Source of the DNA: Pseudomonas sp. CHM02
Lineage (GTDB): Bacteria > Pseudomonadota > Gammaproteobacteria > Pseudomonadales > Pseudomonadaceae
Reading direction: 5' to 3'
Assembly (NCBI RefSeq): GCF_000612585.1
Contig: NZ_JFCA01000026.1
Span: forward strand, 1-64,000
Length of the DNA: 64,000 nucleotides
Shown here piece by piece: positions 26,240 to 35,001 of the stretch. How positions within the stretch are numbered: the first letter of the stretch is position 1; every line of letters begins with the position of its first letter. Under the pieces are notes generated by a model, which was not told the origin of the DNA, searched no databases, and worked only from the letters and a program-made list of their open reading frames with translations. The position numbers and the translations under genes were made by a program.

Positions 26240-26916
26240 GCGCCGCTTACTTCATCACCGGCACCGACACCGATGTCGGCAAGACCACCGTCGCCGCTGG
26301 CCTGTTGCACGCGGCGCGGCTGGCCGGCCGAAGCACGGCTGCCGGTAAACCCGTCGCGTCGGGCTGCCAGGTCACGTCCAAAGGCTTGCGCAACGCCGAT
26401 GCCCTGGCGCTGCTGGCTGAGTGTTCATTGCCGCTGACGTATGCCGAGGTCAACCCGGTGGCGTTTGAACCCGCCATCGCACCTCATCTGGCGGCGCGTG
26501 AGGCGGGAGTCCCGCTCACGGTGCAATCCTTGTTGAAGCCCATGCAGCAGATCCTGGCGCGGCAAGCGGATTTCACCTTGATCGAGGGCGCGGGCGGCTG
26601 GCGCGTGCCTTTGGCCGATCAGGCCAACTTGTCGGACCTGGCCACGGCGCTCAAGCTGCCGGTGATTTTGGTGGTGGGCGTGCGCCTGGGCTGCATCAGC
26701 CATGCCTTGCTGACCGCCGAAGCCATCGCCCGGGACGGTTTGCCGCTGGCGGGGTGGGTGGCCAATATCATCGACCCCAAGACCTCTCGTCTGGAAGAAA
26801 ACCTCGCCACCCTGGCGGAGCGGTTGCCTGCTCCGTGCCTGGGGCGCGTGCCCAAACTCAAGCACGCCGGGGCCGACGCCGTGGCGGAATACTTGCAGCT
26901 GGACCTGCTTGACTGA
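26236..26916 (+). CDS. bioD: Dethiobiotin synthetase
   Basis: The 226-residue ATP-dependent carboxylase closes the ureido ring of biotin. The P-loop is TGTDTDVGKTT (8-18), and EGAGGWRVPL (near 117) is the diagnostic family motif. It is the last gene of the operon. bioA is not in the window. Confidence 0.96.
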   Translation: MSAAYFITGTDTDVGKTTVAAGLLHAARLAGRSTAAGKPVASGCQVTSKGLRNADALALLAECSLPLTYAEVNPVAFEPAIAPHLAAREAGVPLTVQSLLKPMQQILARQADFTLIEGAGGWRVPLADQANLSDLATALKLPVILVVGVRLGCISHALLTAEAIARDGLPLAGWVANIIDPKTSRLEENLATLAERLPAPCLGRVPKLKHAGADAVAEYLQLDLLD

Positions 26917-27022
26917 TTTTGGCTATCGATAAGGCATTATGCCATTAGTGTTTTTGACGAGCCCTTTGCCGGGATATCTGCTTCAATTCGACTTCACGAT
27001 TCTCTAAAGGCAGGCTTACGCC

Positions 27023-27304
27023 ATGGAAATCTCTGGAAGCAGCGCGTTTTACTCGGGGCTGAGCACTATTCAGGCCGGGCAGAACCGTGTCGATCAGGCT
27101 GCCGGCAAGATTGCCAGCGCCGCGACGACCCAGCCATCGGACGCGCAAAGCGACCGTCTGCAAGCCAACGACCGCGCCCAGCCGTCCAACTCGGCCAGCA
27201 ACATGGTCGAAATGGCCCAAGGCAAGTTCCAGGTGGAGCTCGGCGCAAAAGTCGCCAAGGCGTCGGATGAAATGCTCGGTACTTTGATCGACACCTACGC
27301 TTAA
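27023..27304 (+). CDS. Small protein resembling flagellar rod-type N/C helices
   Basis: This 93-residue protein has no Cys and no signal. Its start MEISGSSAFYSGLSTIQAGQNRVDQAAG and its end (VAKASDEMLGTLIDTYA) look like the paired terminal helices of flagellar rod/hook proteins, without a middle domain. GGCAGGC lies before the ATG. It occupies the place held by a conserved hypothetical gene between bioD and the acyl-CoA dehydrogenases in P. aeruginosa. A structural role is a guess. Confidence 0.75.
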   Translation: MEISGSSAFYSGLSTIQAGQNRVDQAAGKIASAATTQPSDAQSDRLQANDRAQPSNSASNMVEMAQGKFQVELGAKVAKASDEMLGTLIDTYA

Positions 27305-27335
27305 CCCCCTTTTTGTCCGCGCCTTGGCTTTTTTA

Positions 27336-27423
27336 TGGGGGCGGGCTTGCTCGCGAAATCGGTCCTTCAACCAACACATCAGTTGAATGATCTACCGCTT
27401 TCGCGAACAAGCCCGCTCCCACA
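27336..27423. repeat. REPIN, GGGGCGGGCTTGCTCGCGAA class
   Basis: The arm GCGGGCTTGCTCGCGAAA (from 27341) faces TTTCGCGAACAAGCCCGC (to 27416), with one mismatch (C versus A) between arms. It belongs to the third REP class in this window. It lies within a 345-base spacer before the acyl-CoA dehydrogenase, whose other content is the PsrA-type site. Confidence 0.8.
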
Positions 27424-27572
27424 TTCGCCCTGCGTCATCGCACTGAACTTCTATTCTCTCCTCAATCCCTTGTGGCATCTCGCCGCAGGCGTTGCCGTGC
27501 GCGCGATTGATTCACGTCATGACAAACGGCATCTGGACGACGCTTGACATCCCCAAGTGGTAAACGTATGTT

Positions 27573-27588
27573 TCAAACACCTGTTTGA
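27573..27588. promoter_or_regulatory. PsrA-type operator upstream of the first acyl-CoA dehydrogenase
   Basis: TCAAAC-ACCT-GTTTGA is a perfect dyad that fits the published PsrA consensus (G/C)AAAC-N2-4-GTTT(G/C). PsrA is the TetR-type repressor of fatty acid degradation genes in Pseudomonas, released by long-chain fatty acids. The site lies 62 bases upstream of the start codon. Confidence 0.75.
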
Positions 27589-27649
27589 CCGCTACAACAC
27601 AATTCCACGCGGTTGTTCATTCCAGATACATCAGCAGAGGTTTATCGCT

Positions 27650-29455
27650 ATGCCTGACTACAAGGCCCCCTTGCGTGATATTCGCTTCGTTCGTGACGAA
27701 CTGCTCGGCTATGAAGCGCACTATCAGAGCCTGCCGGCTTGCCAGGACGCTACCCCGGACATGGTTGACGCCATCCTTGAAGAAGGCGCCAAGTTCTGTG
27801 AGCAAGTGCTGGCACCGTTGAACCGCGTGGGCGACATCGAAGGGTGCACCTGGAGCGAGTCAGGCGTTAAGACCCCTACTGGTTTCAAAGAAGCCTACAA
27901 ACAATTCGTCGAAGGCGGCTGGCCAAGCCTGGCCCACGACGTGGAGCACGGCGGCCAAGGCTTGCCGGAATCCCTGGGCCTGGCCGTGAGCGAAATGGTG
28001 GGCGCCGCCAACTGGTCGTGGGGCATGTACCCGGGCTTGTCCCATGGTGCGATGAACACCATTTCCGAGCACGGTACCCCCGAGCAGCAAACCGCTTACT
28101 TGACCAAACTGGTCTCGGGCGAATGGACCGGCACCATGTGCCTGACCGAGCCACACTGCGGCACCGACCTGGGCATGTTGCGCACCAAGGCCGAGCCTCA
28201 GGCTGATGGTTCCTATAAAGTTTCCGGCACCAAGATCTTCATCTCGGCCGGTGAGCACGACATGGCCGACAACATCGTCCACATCGTACTGGCCCGCCTG
28301 CCGGACGCACCGGCTGGCACCAAAGGCATCTCGCTGTTCATCGTGCCGAAGTTCCTGCCGAACGCCGATGGCTCGATCGGTGAGCGCAACGCGGTGACCT
28401 GCGGTTCCCTGGAACACAAGATGGGCATCCACGGCAACGCCACCTGCGTGATGAATTTCGACGCGGCCACCGGTTTCCTGATCGGCCCGGCGAACAAAGG
28501 CCTGAACTGCATGTTCACCTTTATGAACACCGCTCGCCTGGGCACCGCGCTGCAAGGCCTGTCCCACGCCGAGATCGGCTTCCAGGGCGGCCTGAAATAT
28601 GCGCGTGACCGCCTGCAAATGCGTTCGCTGACCGGCCCGAAAGCGCCGGACAAAGCCGCTGACCCGATCATCGTGCACCCAGACGTGCGCCGCATGCTGC
28701 TGACCATGAAAGCCTTCGCCGAAGGCAACCGTGCGATGGTGTACTTCACCGCCAAGCAAGTGGACATCGTCAAATACGGTACCGACGACGAAGCCAAGAA
28801 ACAGGCCGATGGCCTGCTGGCCTTCATGACTCCGATCGCCAAGGCGTTCATGACCGAAGTCGGCTTTGAATCGGCCAACCACGGCGTGCAGATCTACGGC
28901 GGCCACGGCTTCATCGCCGAGTGGGGCATGGAGCAGAACGTTCGCGACAGCCGCATTTCGATGCTGTACGAAGGCACCACCGGCATCCAGGCCCTGGACC
29001 TGCTCGGTCGTAAAGTGCTGATGACCCAGGGCGAAGCGCTCAAGGGCTTCACCAAGATCGTGCACAAGTTCTGCCAGGCCAACGAAGGCAACGAAGCCGT
29101 CAAAGAGTTCGTCGCACCGCTGGCTGCACTGAACAAAGAGTGGGGCGAGTTGACCATGAAGGTCGGCATGGCCGCGATGAAAGACCGCGAAGAAGTGGGT
29201 GCCGCTTCGGTGGACTACCTGATGTACTCCGGTTACGCCTGCCTGGCTTACTTCTGGGCCGACATGGCGCGCCTGGCTGCGGAGAAACTGGCTGCCGGCA
29301 CCACCGAAGAGGCGTTCTACACCGCCAAGCTGCAGACTGCGCGCTTCTACTTCCAGCGCATCCTGCCGCGTACTCGCACTCACGTAGCTACCATGCTGTC
29401 GGGCGCCAATAACCTGATGGACATGAAAGAAGAAGACTTCGGCCTGGCTTACTAA
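27650..29455 (+). CDS. Acyl-CoA dehydrogenase (FadE-type, 601 residues)
   Basis: This flavoprotein oxidises acyl-CoA to enoyl-CoA, the first step of beta-oxidation. It is longer than the classic 380-residue family because of an N-terminal extension domain (MPDYKAPLRDIRFVRDELL, 1-35) and a C-terminal domain (about 460-601). The FAD region is MCLTEPHCGTDLGMLRTKA (near 162), and the catalytic Glu lies in SMLYEGTTGIQALDL (near 444). The start at 27650 is supported by AGAGG upstream and by the same MP-Y-KAPLRD start in its paralogs. It matches P. aeruginosa PA0506 (called FadE1) by position, from memory. A PsrA-type site lies upstream and a strong terminator follows. Confidence 0.93.
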   Translation: MPDYKAPLRDIRFVRDELLGYEAHYQSLPACQDATPDMVDAILEEGAKFCEQVLAPLNRVGDIEGCTWSESGVKTPTGFKEAYKQFVEGGWPSLAHDVEHGGQGLPESLGLAVSEMVGAANWSWGMYPGLSHGAMNTISEHGTPEQQTAYLTKLVSGEWTGTMCLTEPHCGTDLGMLRTKAEPQADGSYKVSGTKIFISAGEHDMADNIVHIVLARLPDAPAGTKGISLFIVPKFLPNADGSIGERNAVTCGSLEHKMGIHGNATCVMNFDAATGFLIGPANKGLNCMFTFMNTARLGTALQGLSHAEIGFQGGLKYARDRLQMRSLTGPKAPDKAADPIIVHPDVRRMLLTMKAFAEGNRAMVYFTAKQVDIVKYGTDDEAKKQADGLLAFMTPIAKAFMTEVGFESANHGVQIYGGHGFIAEWGMEQNVRDSRISMLYEGTTGIQALDLLGRKVLMTQGEALKGFTKIVHKFCQANEGNEAVKEFVAPLAALNKEWGELTMKVGMAAMKDREEVGAASVDYLMYSGYACLAYFWADMARLAAEKLAAGTTEEAFYTAKLQTARFYFQRILPRTRTHVATMLSGANNLMDMKEEDFGLAY

Positions 29456-29475
29456 GCCAAACCGGCTTCACCTCC

Positions 29476-29511
29476 AAAGCCGCCGCTCCTTCCGGGAGCG
29501 GCGGCTTTTTT
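29476..29511 (+). terminator. Intrinsic terminator after the first acyl-CoA dehydrogenase
   Basis: AAAGCCGCCGCTCC (29476-29489) pairs with GGAGCGGCGGCTTT and is followed by a T run. A partial REP element (GAGCGAACCCGCTCGCGAAAA) lies just beyond, at 29523. Confidence 0.92.
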
Positions 29512-29724
29512 GCTTTTTTGCAGGAGCGAACCCGCTCGCGAAAAATCCACAGGCGCCACGTTTGCTCAGGCAGCCCCCAAAATAAAAAACCACAGCACCG
29601 CGCTCAGGGATTGCCGCCGGCTGCCGTTACAGTGATGGCAATGTGATACATGTTCGACAGGTTGTGCTTAACTGTCCGCAACAAGGCACAGTGCCATCAT
29701 TTTTTGCGGGTCGGAGTTTTACCC

Positions 29725-31014
29725 TTGTCGCGCGTGTCCGCTGTACGCTTCAGTCATTTTTTACCTTCGTTGCTGCTCTTGCTGGCCGGGCTTTCGGCTG
29801 CGTATGTCAAGGACCTCAACGTCTTCTTCACTTCGCTGTTCAATGTGTTGCCGACCCTGGTGCTGTTGCTCGGCGGTTCGTACTGCGCGGTGTACCGCCG
29901 CCAGCGTGAACTGTTCCTGATGATCACGGTGTATATCGCTTACTTCCTGCTCGATACCCAGACCGACTTCTATCGCGACCACGGCCGCGTGCGCGATGAC
30001 GCGGCGGTGGTGTTTCACTTGTGCTGCCTGCTGCTGCCGTTGTTGTTCAGCATCTACGCGCTGTGGCAGGAGAAGACTCACCTGTTCCGTGACTTCGTCG
30101 CCCGTGGCGCGGTGTTGCTGGCAGTCGGCAGCGTGGCCTTGGCGCTGGAGCAGAGTTATCCCCAGGCGGTGCTGAACTGGCTGGCGGAGATTCGCTGGCC
30201 GGCGCTGCATGGCAGTTGGATGAGCCTGATCCAGTTGTCGTACCCGATGTTCCTGATCGGCTTCCTGACCCTCGCGGCGCAGTACTGGTACCAGCCACGC
30301 CCGCTGCATGCGGCGCAACTGGTGGGGCTGCTCGGGATGTTCTGGATGTTGCCGCAGACGTTCATCCTGCCATTCACCCTGAACATCATGTGCAGCCAGG
30401 TGATGCTGATGATCGCCGCCGGCGTGGCCCACGAGGCGTATCAAATGGCCTTCCGCGATGAGCTGACCGGCCTGCCGGGGCGTCGCGCGTTGAACGAGCG
30501 CATGCAGCGACTGGGGCGCAACTATGTGCTGGCGATGAGCGACGTCGACCACTTCAAGCGCTTCAACGACACCCATGGCCATGACGTCGGTGACCAAGTG
30601 CTGCGGCTGGTCGCGAGCAAGCTGTCCAAGGTCAATGGCGGCGGGCGCGCCTACCGCTATGGCGGTGAAGAGTTCGCCGTGGTGTTTGCCGGCAAGACGG
30701 TGGAGGAATGCTTGCCGCATCTGGAGGAGATCCGCGAGATCATCGCCGACTATGACATCAAGCTGCGCAATTCGGACCGCCCCCAGGACGATCAACAAGG
30801 TCGCCAGCGCCGCTCGGGCAACGGCGCCTCCAGCGTGTCGGTGACCATCAGCATCGGTGTCGCCGAACGCCAGGCCGAGCAGCGCACGCCGGAAGAAGTG
30901 CTCAAGTCCGCCGACCAGGCGCTTTACGCCGCCAAGGGCGCCGGGCGTAACTGCGTGGTGGCGGCCGGGCAGACCCGCCGTGGTGCAGTGCGCATGGAGG
31001 GCGCTGCCGGTTGA
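29725..31014 (+). CDS. Membrane-bound diguanylate cyclase
   Basis: The protein has about 429 residues. It has about six hydrophobic helices over residues 10-240, then one GGDEF domain (about 245-410) with YRYGGEEFAVVF, the active signature. It should make c-di-GMP from GTP. The inhibitory site RxxD that usually lies five residues before the signature is replaced by NGGG, so product feedback is probably lost. A TTG at 29725 with GGAG eight bases upstream is favoured; an ATG at 29650 is open but has a weak ribosome site. It is inserted between two acyl-CoA dehydrogenase genes. Confidence 0.88.
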   Translation: MSRVSAVRFSHFLPSLLLLLAGLSAAYVKDLNVFFTSLFNVLPTLVLLLGGSYCAVYRRQRELFLMITVYIAYFLLDTQTDFYRDHGRVRDDAAVVFHLCCLLLPLLFSIYALWQEKTHLFRDFVARGAVLLAVGSVALALEQSYPQAVLNWLAEIRWPALHGSWMSLIQLSYPMFLIGFLTLAAQYWYQPRPLHAAQLVGLLGMFWMLPQTFILPFTLNIMCSQVMLMIAAGVAHEAYQMAFRDELTGLPGRRALNERMQRLGRNYVLAMSDVDHFKRFNDTHGHDVGDQVLRLVASKLSKVNGGGRAYRYGGEEFAVVFAGKTVEECLPHLEEIREIIADYDIKLRNSDRPQDDQQGRQRRSGNGASSVSVTISIGVAERQAEQRTPEEVLKSADQALYAAKGAGRNCVVAAGQTRRGAVRMEGAAG

Positions 31015-31104
31015 GTGATGGCGGTGTATTCAGCGGTTCTACAGTGATTGTCCGAGGCAGGGGCTGGCAGTAGGTTGAAGCCATCTGCTGACGGAGACAT
31101 TGCC

Positions 31105-32874
31105 ATGCCTGAGTACAAAGCTCCCCTTCGCGACATGCGCTTCCTGATCGACAACGTATTCGATTTCCACGGCCACTACGCCGCGTTGGGGGCGACCGAC
31201 GCCAGCCCGGACATGGTCAGTGCGATCCTCGAGGAAGGCGCGAAATTCTGCGAGAACGTGCTCGCTCCGCTCAACCGCAGCGGCGACGAAGAAGGCTGCC
31301 ATTTCGATAATGGCGTGGTCACCACGCCCAAGGGCTTCAAAGAGGCCTTCGCCCAATACGTGGAAGGTGGCTGGCACGGTGTGGCGGCGGACCCGGCCTA
31401 CGGTGGCCAGGGACTGCCGCAGTCACTGGGCCTGGTGCTCAGTGAAATGATCGGCTCCAGCAACACTTCCTGGGGCATGTACCCTGGGCTGACCCACGGC
31501 GCGATGTCGGCGATCCACGCCCATGGCACCGCCGAGCAGAAAGACATTTTCCTGAGCAAGCTGACGGCCGGCGAATGGACCGGCACCATGTGCCTCACCG
31601 AGGCCCACTGCGGCACCGACCTGGGCCTGATCAAGACCCGCGCCGTGCCCCAGGCGGACGGCAGCTATGCGGTCACCGGCAGCAAGATCTTCATCTCGGC
31701 CGGCGAACACGACATGAGCGCCAATATCATCCATCTGGTGCTGGCCAAGCTGCCGGATGCGCCGGCGGGCACCAAGGGCATCTCGCTGTTTATCGTGCCC
31801 AAGTTCCATGCCGACTCCGGCGAGCGCAACGCGGTGCACTGCGGGTCCATCGAACACAAGATGGGTATCAAGGGGTCGGCGACCTGCGTGCTGAACTTCG
31901 ATGGCGCCAAGAGCTTTCTGATCGGTGAGGCGAACAAAGGCCTGAACTGCATGTTCACCATGATGAACCATGCGCGCCTGGGCACCGGCATGCAGGGCCT
32001 GTGCAATGGCGAAGCAAGCTTCCAGGGTGCGATCAAATACGCCAACGACCGCCTGCAGATGCGCTCGCTGACCGGCGCCAAAGCCCCGGAAAAAGCCGCC
32101 GACCCGATTATCGTGCACCCCGATGTACGTCGCATGTTGCTGACCATGAAGGCCTTCAACGAGGGCAACCGCGCCCTGACTTACTTCACCGCGCAATTGC
32201 TCGACACGGCGCACCTGAGCAGCGACGCCACCCAGCGCCAGGACGCCGAAGACCTGCTGGCGTTCCTCACGCCCATCTGCAAAGCCTTTATGACCGATAC
32301 CGGACTGGAGGTGACCAATCACGGCATGCAGGTATTTGGCGGCCACGGTTACATTCGTGAATGGGGCATGGAACAACTGGCACGCGATGCGCGGATTGCG
32401 CCGATCTATGAAGGTACCAACGGCATCCAGGCCCTCGACCTGCTGGGGCGCAAGGTGTTGGGCAGCCAGGGCAAGCTGCTGCGTGGGTTTACCAAGATCG
32501 TGCATAAGTTCTGTGGGGCGAATGCCGAGCATCCACAACTCAAGGCGTATGTTGCGCAACTCAACCAGTTGAACGGGGAGTGGGGTGAACTGACGACTAA
32601 AGTCGGCATGGCCGCGATGAAGAACCCCGATGAAGTGGGCGCGGCGGCTGTGGATTACTTGATGTACAGCGGCTACGTGATTCTCGCCTACCTGTGGCTG
32701 CGCATGGCGATTGCTGCCCTTGAGCAACAAGACGCTGATTTTGCCAAGGCCAAGCTTGCCACTTGCGAGTTCTACTTCAAACGCCTGTTGCCGCGTACCG
32801 CTACGCACCGTGCCGCTGTGGAAGCGGGCAGCGAATGCCTGATGAGTCTGCCTGCGGAGGCGTTTGCGGTGTGA
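31105..32874 (+). CDS. Acyl-CoA dehydrogenase (second paralog, 589 residues)
   Basis: It has the same three-part layout as the gene at 27650: N-terminal MPEYKAPLRDMRFLIDNVF, FAD motif MCLTEAHCGTDLGLIKTRA, and catalytic Glu in PIYEGTNGIQALDL. The C-terminal domain is somewhat shorter, lacking a short segment near residue 270. GGAG before the ATG supports the start. No PsrA-type site lies upstream. The gap to the cyclase is 90 bases, so the two may be co-transcribed. It corresponds by order to PA0507, from memory. Confidence 0.93.
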   Translation: MPEYKAPLRDMRFLIDNVFDFHGHYAALGATDASPDMVSAILEEGAKFCENVLAPLNRSGDEEGCHFDNGVVTTPKGFKEAFAQYVEGGWHGVAADPAYGGQGLPQSLGLVLSEMIGSSNTSWGMYPGLTHGAMSAIHAHGTAEQKDIFLSKLTAGEWTGTMCLTEAHCGTDLGLIKTRAVPQADGSYAVTGSKIFISAGEHDMSANIIHLVLAKLPDAPAGTKGISLFIVPKFHADSGERNAVHCGSIEHKMGIKGSATCVLNFDGAKSFLIGEANKGLNCMFTMMNHARLGTGMQGLCNGEASFQGAIKYANDRLQMRSLTGAKAPEKAADPIIVHPDVRRMLLTMKAFNEGNRALTYFTAQLLDTAHLSSDATQRQDAEDLLAFLTPICKAFMTDTGLEVTNHGMQVFGGHGYIREWGMEQLARDARIAPIYEGTNGIQALDLLGRKVLGSQGKLLRGFTKIVHKFCGANAEHPQLKAYVAQLNQLNGEWGELTTKVGMAAMKNPDEVGAAAVDYLMYSGYVILAYLWLRMAIAALEQQDADFAKAKLATCEFYFKRLLPRTATHRAAVEAGSECLMSLPAEAFAV

Positions 32875-32996
32875 TGACTTAAAAATACCTGTCAGTCACA
32901 AGTAGACCCTATGTGTCTCAAAAGTTGTTCGGGTACACTCGGGGCCTGTAAAACCGATCCTACCGAATTACTTTTCACGTTCTCACGAGGTTTGCC

Positions 32997-34775
32997 ATGG
33001 CTGATTACAAAGCGCCGCTGCGTGATATGCGCTTCGTCCTCAACGAAGTCTTTGAGGTCGCCAAGACTTGGGCCCAATTGCCGGCATTGGCAGACACCGT
33101 TGACGCCGAAACCGTAGAGGCCATCCTCGAAGAAGCCGGCAAGGTCACCGCCAAATCCATTGCCCCGCTCAGCCGCAGTGGCGATGAACAAGGTTGCCGT
33201 TGGGACAACACGGCGGTGTTCACCCCGGACGGATTTCCACAGGCCTACAAAACCTACGCGCAAGGCGGTTGGGTGGGTGTAGGCGGTGATCCGGTCTTTG
33301 GTGGCATGGGCATGCCCAAGGCGGTGTCGGCCCAGGTCGAAGAGATGATCAACTCGTCGAGCCTGGCGTTCGGCCTGTACCCGATGCTGACGTCCGGTGC
33401 CTGCGTGTCGATCAACACCCACGCCAGCGAAGAGCTCAAAGCCGCCTACCTGCCGAAAATGTATTCCGGTGAATGGGCCGGTTCCATGTGCCTGACCGAG
33501 GCGCATGCCGGTACGGATCTGGGGATTATTCGCACGAAGGCCGAGCCACAGGCGGACGGCTCCTACAAAGTCAGCGGCACCAAGATCTTTATTACCGGTG
33601 GTGAACACGACCTCACCGAAAACATCATTCACCTGGTACTGGCCAAGCTGCCGGACGCACCCGCGGGTCCCAAGGGCATCTCGCTGTTCCTGGTGCCGAA
33701 ATTCATGGTCAATGCCGATGGCAGCCTGGGCGCGCGCAACCCGGTGAGCTGTGGCTCCATCGAACACAAGATGGGCATTCAGGCATCGGCCACCTGTGTG
33801 ATGAACTTCGACGAAGCCGTGGGCTATCTGGTGGGCGAGCCGAACCGTGGTCTGGCGGCAATGTTTACCATGATGAACTACGAGCGTCTCGGCGTGGGCA
33901 TCCAGGGCCTGGCGTCCGGCGAGCGTTCCTACCAGAACGCGATCGAGTATGCGCGTGACCGTCTGCAAAGCCGTGCACCTACCGGCGCCCAGGCCAAGGA
34001 CAAAGTGGCCGATCCGATCATCGTGCACCCGGACGTGCGTCGCATGCTGCTGACCATGAAAGCTGCCAACGAAGGCGGCCGAGCGTTCTCCACCTACGTG
34101 GCGACGCAGTTGGACATCGCCAAGTTCAGCGACGACGCCACTGCCCGCGAGCGTGCGGATAACCTGGTGGCGTTGCTGACGCCGGTGGCCAAGGCGTTCT
34201 TGAGCGACCTGGGCCTGGAAACCACCGTGCTGGGCCAGCAAGTGTTTGGCGGCCACGGCTACATTCGCGAGTGGGGCCAGGAGCAACTGGTGCGCGATGT
34301 GCGCATCACGCAGATCTACGAAGGCACCAACGGTATCCAGGCGCTGGACCTGATGGGGCGCAAGATCGTTGGCAGCGGCGGGACGTTCTACACCCTGTTC
34401 GCCGATGAGATCCGCGCGTTCATTGCCTCGGCGGGTGCCGAACTGGCTGAATTCACCCAACCGCTGAGCGCGGCGGTGGATAACCTGGACGAGTTGACCG
34501 CCTGGGTATTGGGCCGCGCCAAGACCAACCCGAATGAAATCGGCGCAGCCTCGGTGGAGTACCTGCACGCCTTCGGCTACATGGCCTATGCCTACATGTG
34601 GGCGCGCATGGCCAAGGCCGCGTTGGGCAAGGAATCGGAAGAAGACTTCTACGCCAGCAAATTGGGCACCGCGCGCTTCTACTTTGCCCGCCTGTTGCCG
34701 CGTATTCATTCGCTGAGTGCGTCGGTAAAAGCCGGTAGCGAATCGCTGTTCTTGCTGGATGAAGCCCTGTTTTAA
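32997..34775 (+). CDS. Acyl-CoA dehydrogenase (third paralog, 592 residues)
   Basis: It starts MADYKAPLRDMRFVLNEVF and has MCLTEAHAGTDLGIIRTKA and catalytic Glu in QIYEGTNGIQALDL, with a C-terminal domain like its neighbours. It differs from the other two in the mid-region (SAQVEEMINSSSLAFGLYPM) and is probably tuned to a different chain length. It matches PA0508 (called FadE2) by position, from memory. ACGAGG precedes the ATG. A 120-base spacer separates it from the second paralog. It is followed directly by the GacA site of rsmY. Confidence 0.93.
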   Translation: MADYKAPLRDMRFVLNEVFEVAKTWAQLPALADTVDAETVEAILEEAGKVTAKSIAPLSRSGDEQGCRWDNTAVFTPDGFPQAYKTYAQGGWVGVGGDPVFGGMGMPKAVSAQVEEMINSSSLAFGLYPMLTSGACVSINTHASEELKAAYLPKMYSGEWAGSMCLTEAHAGTDLGIIRTKAEPQADGSYKVSGTKIFITGGEHDLTENIIHLVLAKLPDAPAGPKGISLFLVPKFMVNADGSLGARNPVSCGSIEHKMGIQASATCVMNFDEAVGYLVGEPNRGLAAMFTMMNYERLGVGIQGLASGERSYQNAIEYARDRLQSRAPTGAQAKDKVADPIIVHPDVRRMLLTMKAANEGGRAFSTYVATQLDIAKFSDDATARERADNLVALLTPVAKAFLSDLGLETTVLGQQVFGGHGYIREWGQEQLVRDVRITQIYEGTNGIQALDLMGRKIVGSGGTFYTLFADEIRAFIASAGAELAEFTQPLSAAVDNLDELTAWVLGRAKTNPNEIGAASVEYLHAFGYMAYAYMWARMAKAALGKESEEDFYASKLGTARFYFARLLPRIHSLSASVKAGSESLFLLDEALF

Positions 34776-34789
34776 GGGATTGGAGGGCG

Positions 34790-34807
34790 TGTAAGCATTC
34801 TCTTACA
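34790..34807. promoter_or_regulatory. GacA upstream activating sequence of rsmY
   Basis: TGTAAG-CATTCT-CTTACA is an exact match to the published GacA UAS (TGTAAG-N6-CTTACA) found before rsmX/Y/Z genes. It lies about 60-75 bases upstream of the likely transcription start, the usual distance. Confidence 0.9.
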
Positions 34808-34865
34808 TGACGTGCTGCTATTCGTCCTCTATCGCCAGATTGGATCCACGGATAATCTACTTCAC

Positions 34866-34988
34866 ATGGACGTCGCGCAGGAAGCGCAAAGCAACAACAC
34901 GGACACGTAGGATTCTGCCAGGACGGCGGAGTGAAATGGATGTCAGGGAAACAGTCTGCAAAGCCCCGCTTCGGCGGGGTTTTCTTTT
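34866..34988 (+). ncRNA. rsmY: Gac/Rsm regulatory small RNA RsmY
   Basis: The transcript of about 120 nt would start near 34866, after a -10-like GATAATCT at 34851, and end at a strong terminator (CCCCGC-TTCG-GCGGGG then TTTTCTTTT, 34964-34988). It carries eight GGA motifs, several in unpaired positions or hairpin loops such as GCGC-AGGAA-GCGC. That is the signature of RNAs that bind and sequester RsmA/RsmE proteins. In pseudomonads this relieves translational repression of secondary metabolite and biofilm genes at high cell density. The GacA UAS, the size and the start ATGGACGT...GCGCAGGAAGCGC fit RsmY rather than RsmX or RsmZ. No protein is expected from this stretch. Confidence 0.9.
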
Positions 34989-35001
34989 GCCCGCGAAAAA
35001 G

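Noticed and set aside
27650..34775. Three similar acyl-CoA dehydrogenase genes as an assembly artefact
   Set aside because: They differ clearly in sequence, length and spacers, and the triple arrangement is known in other pseudomonads.
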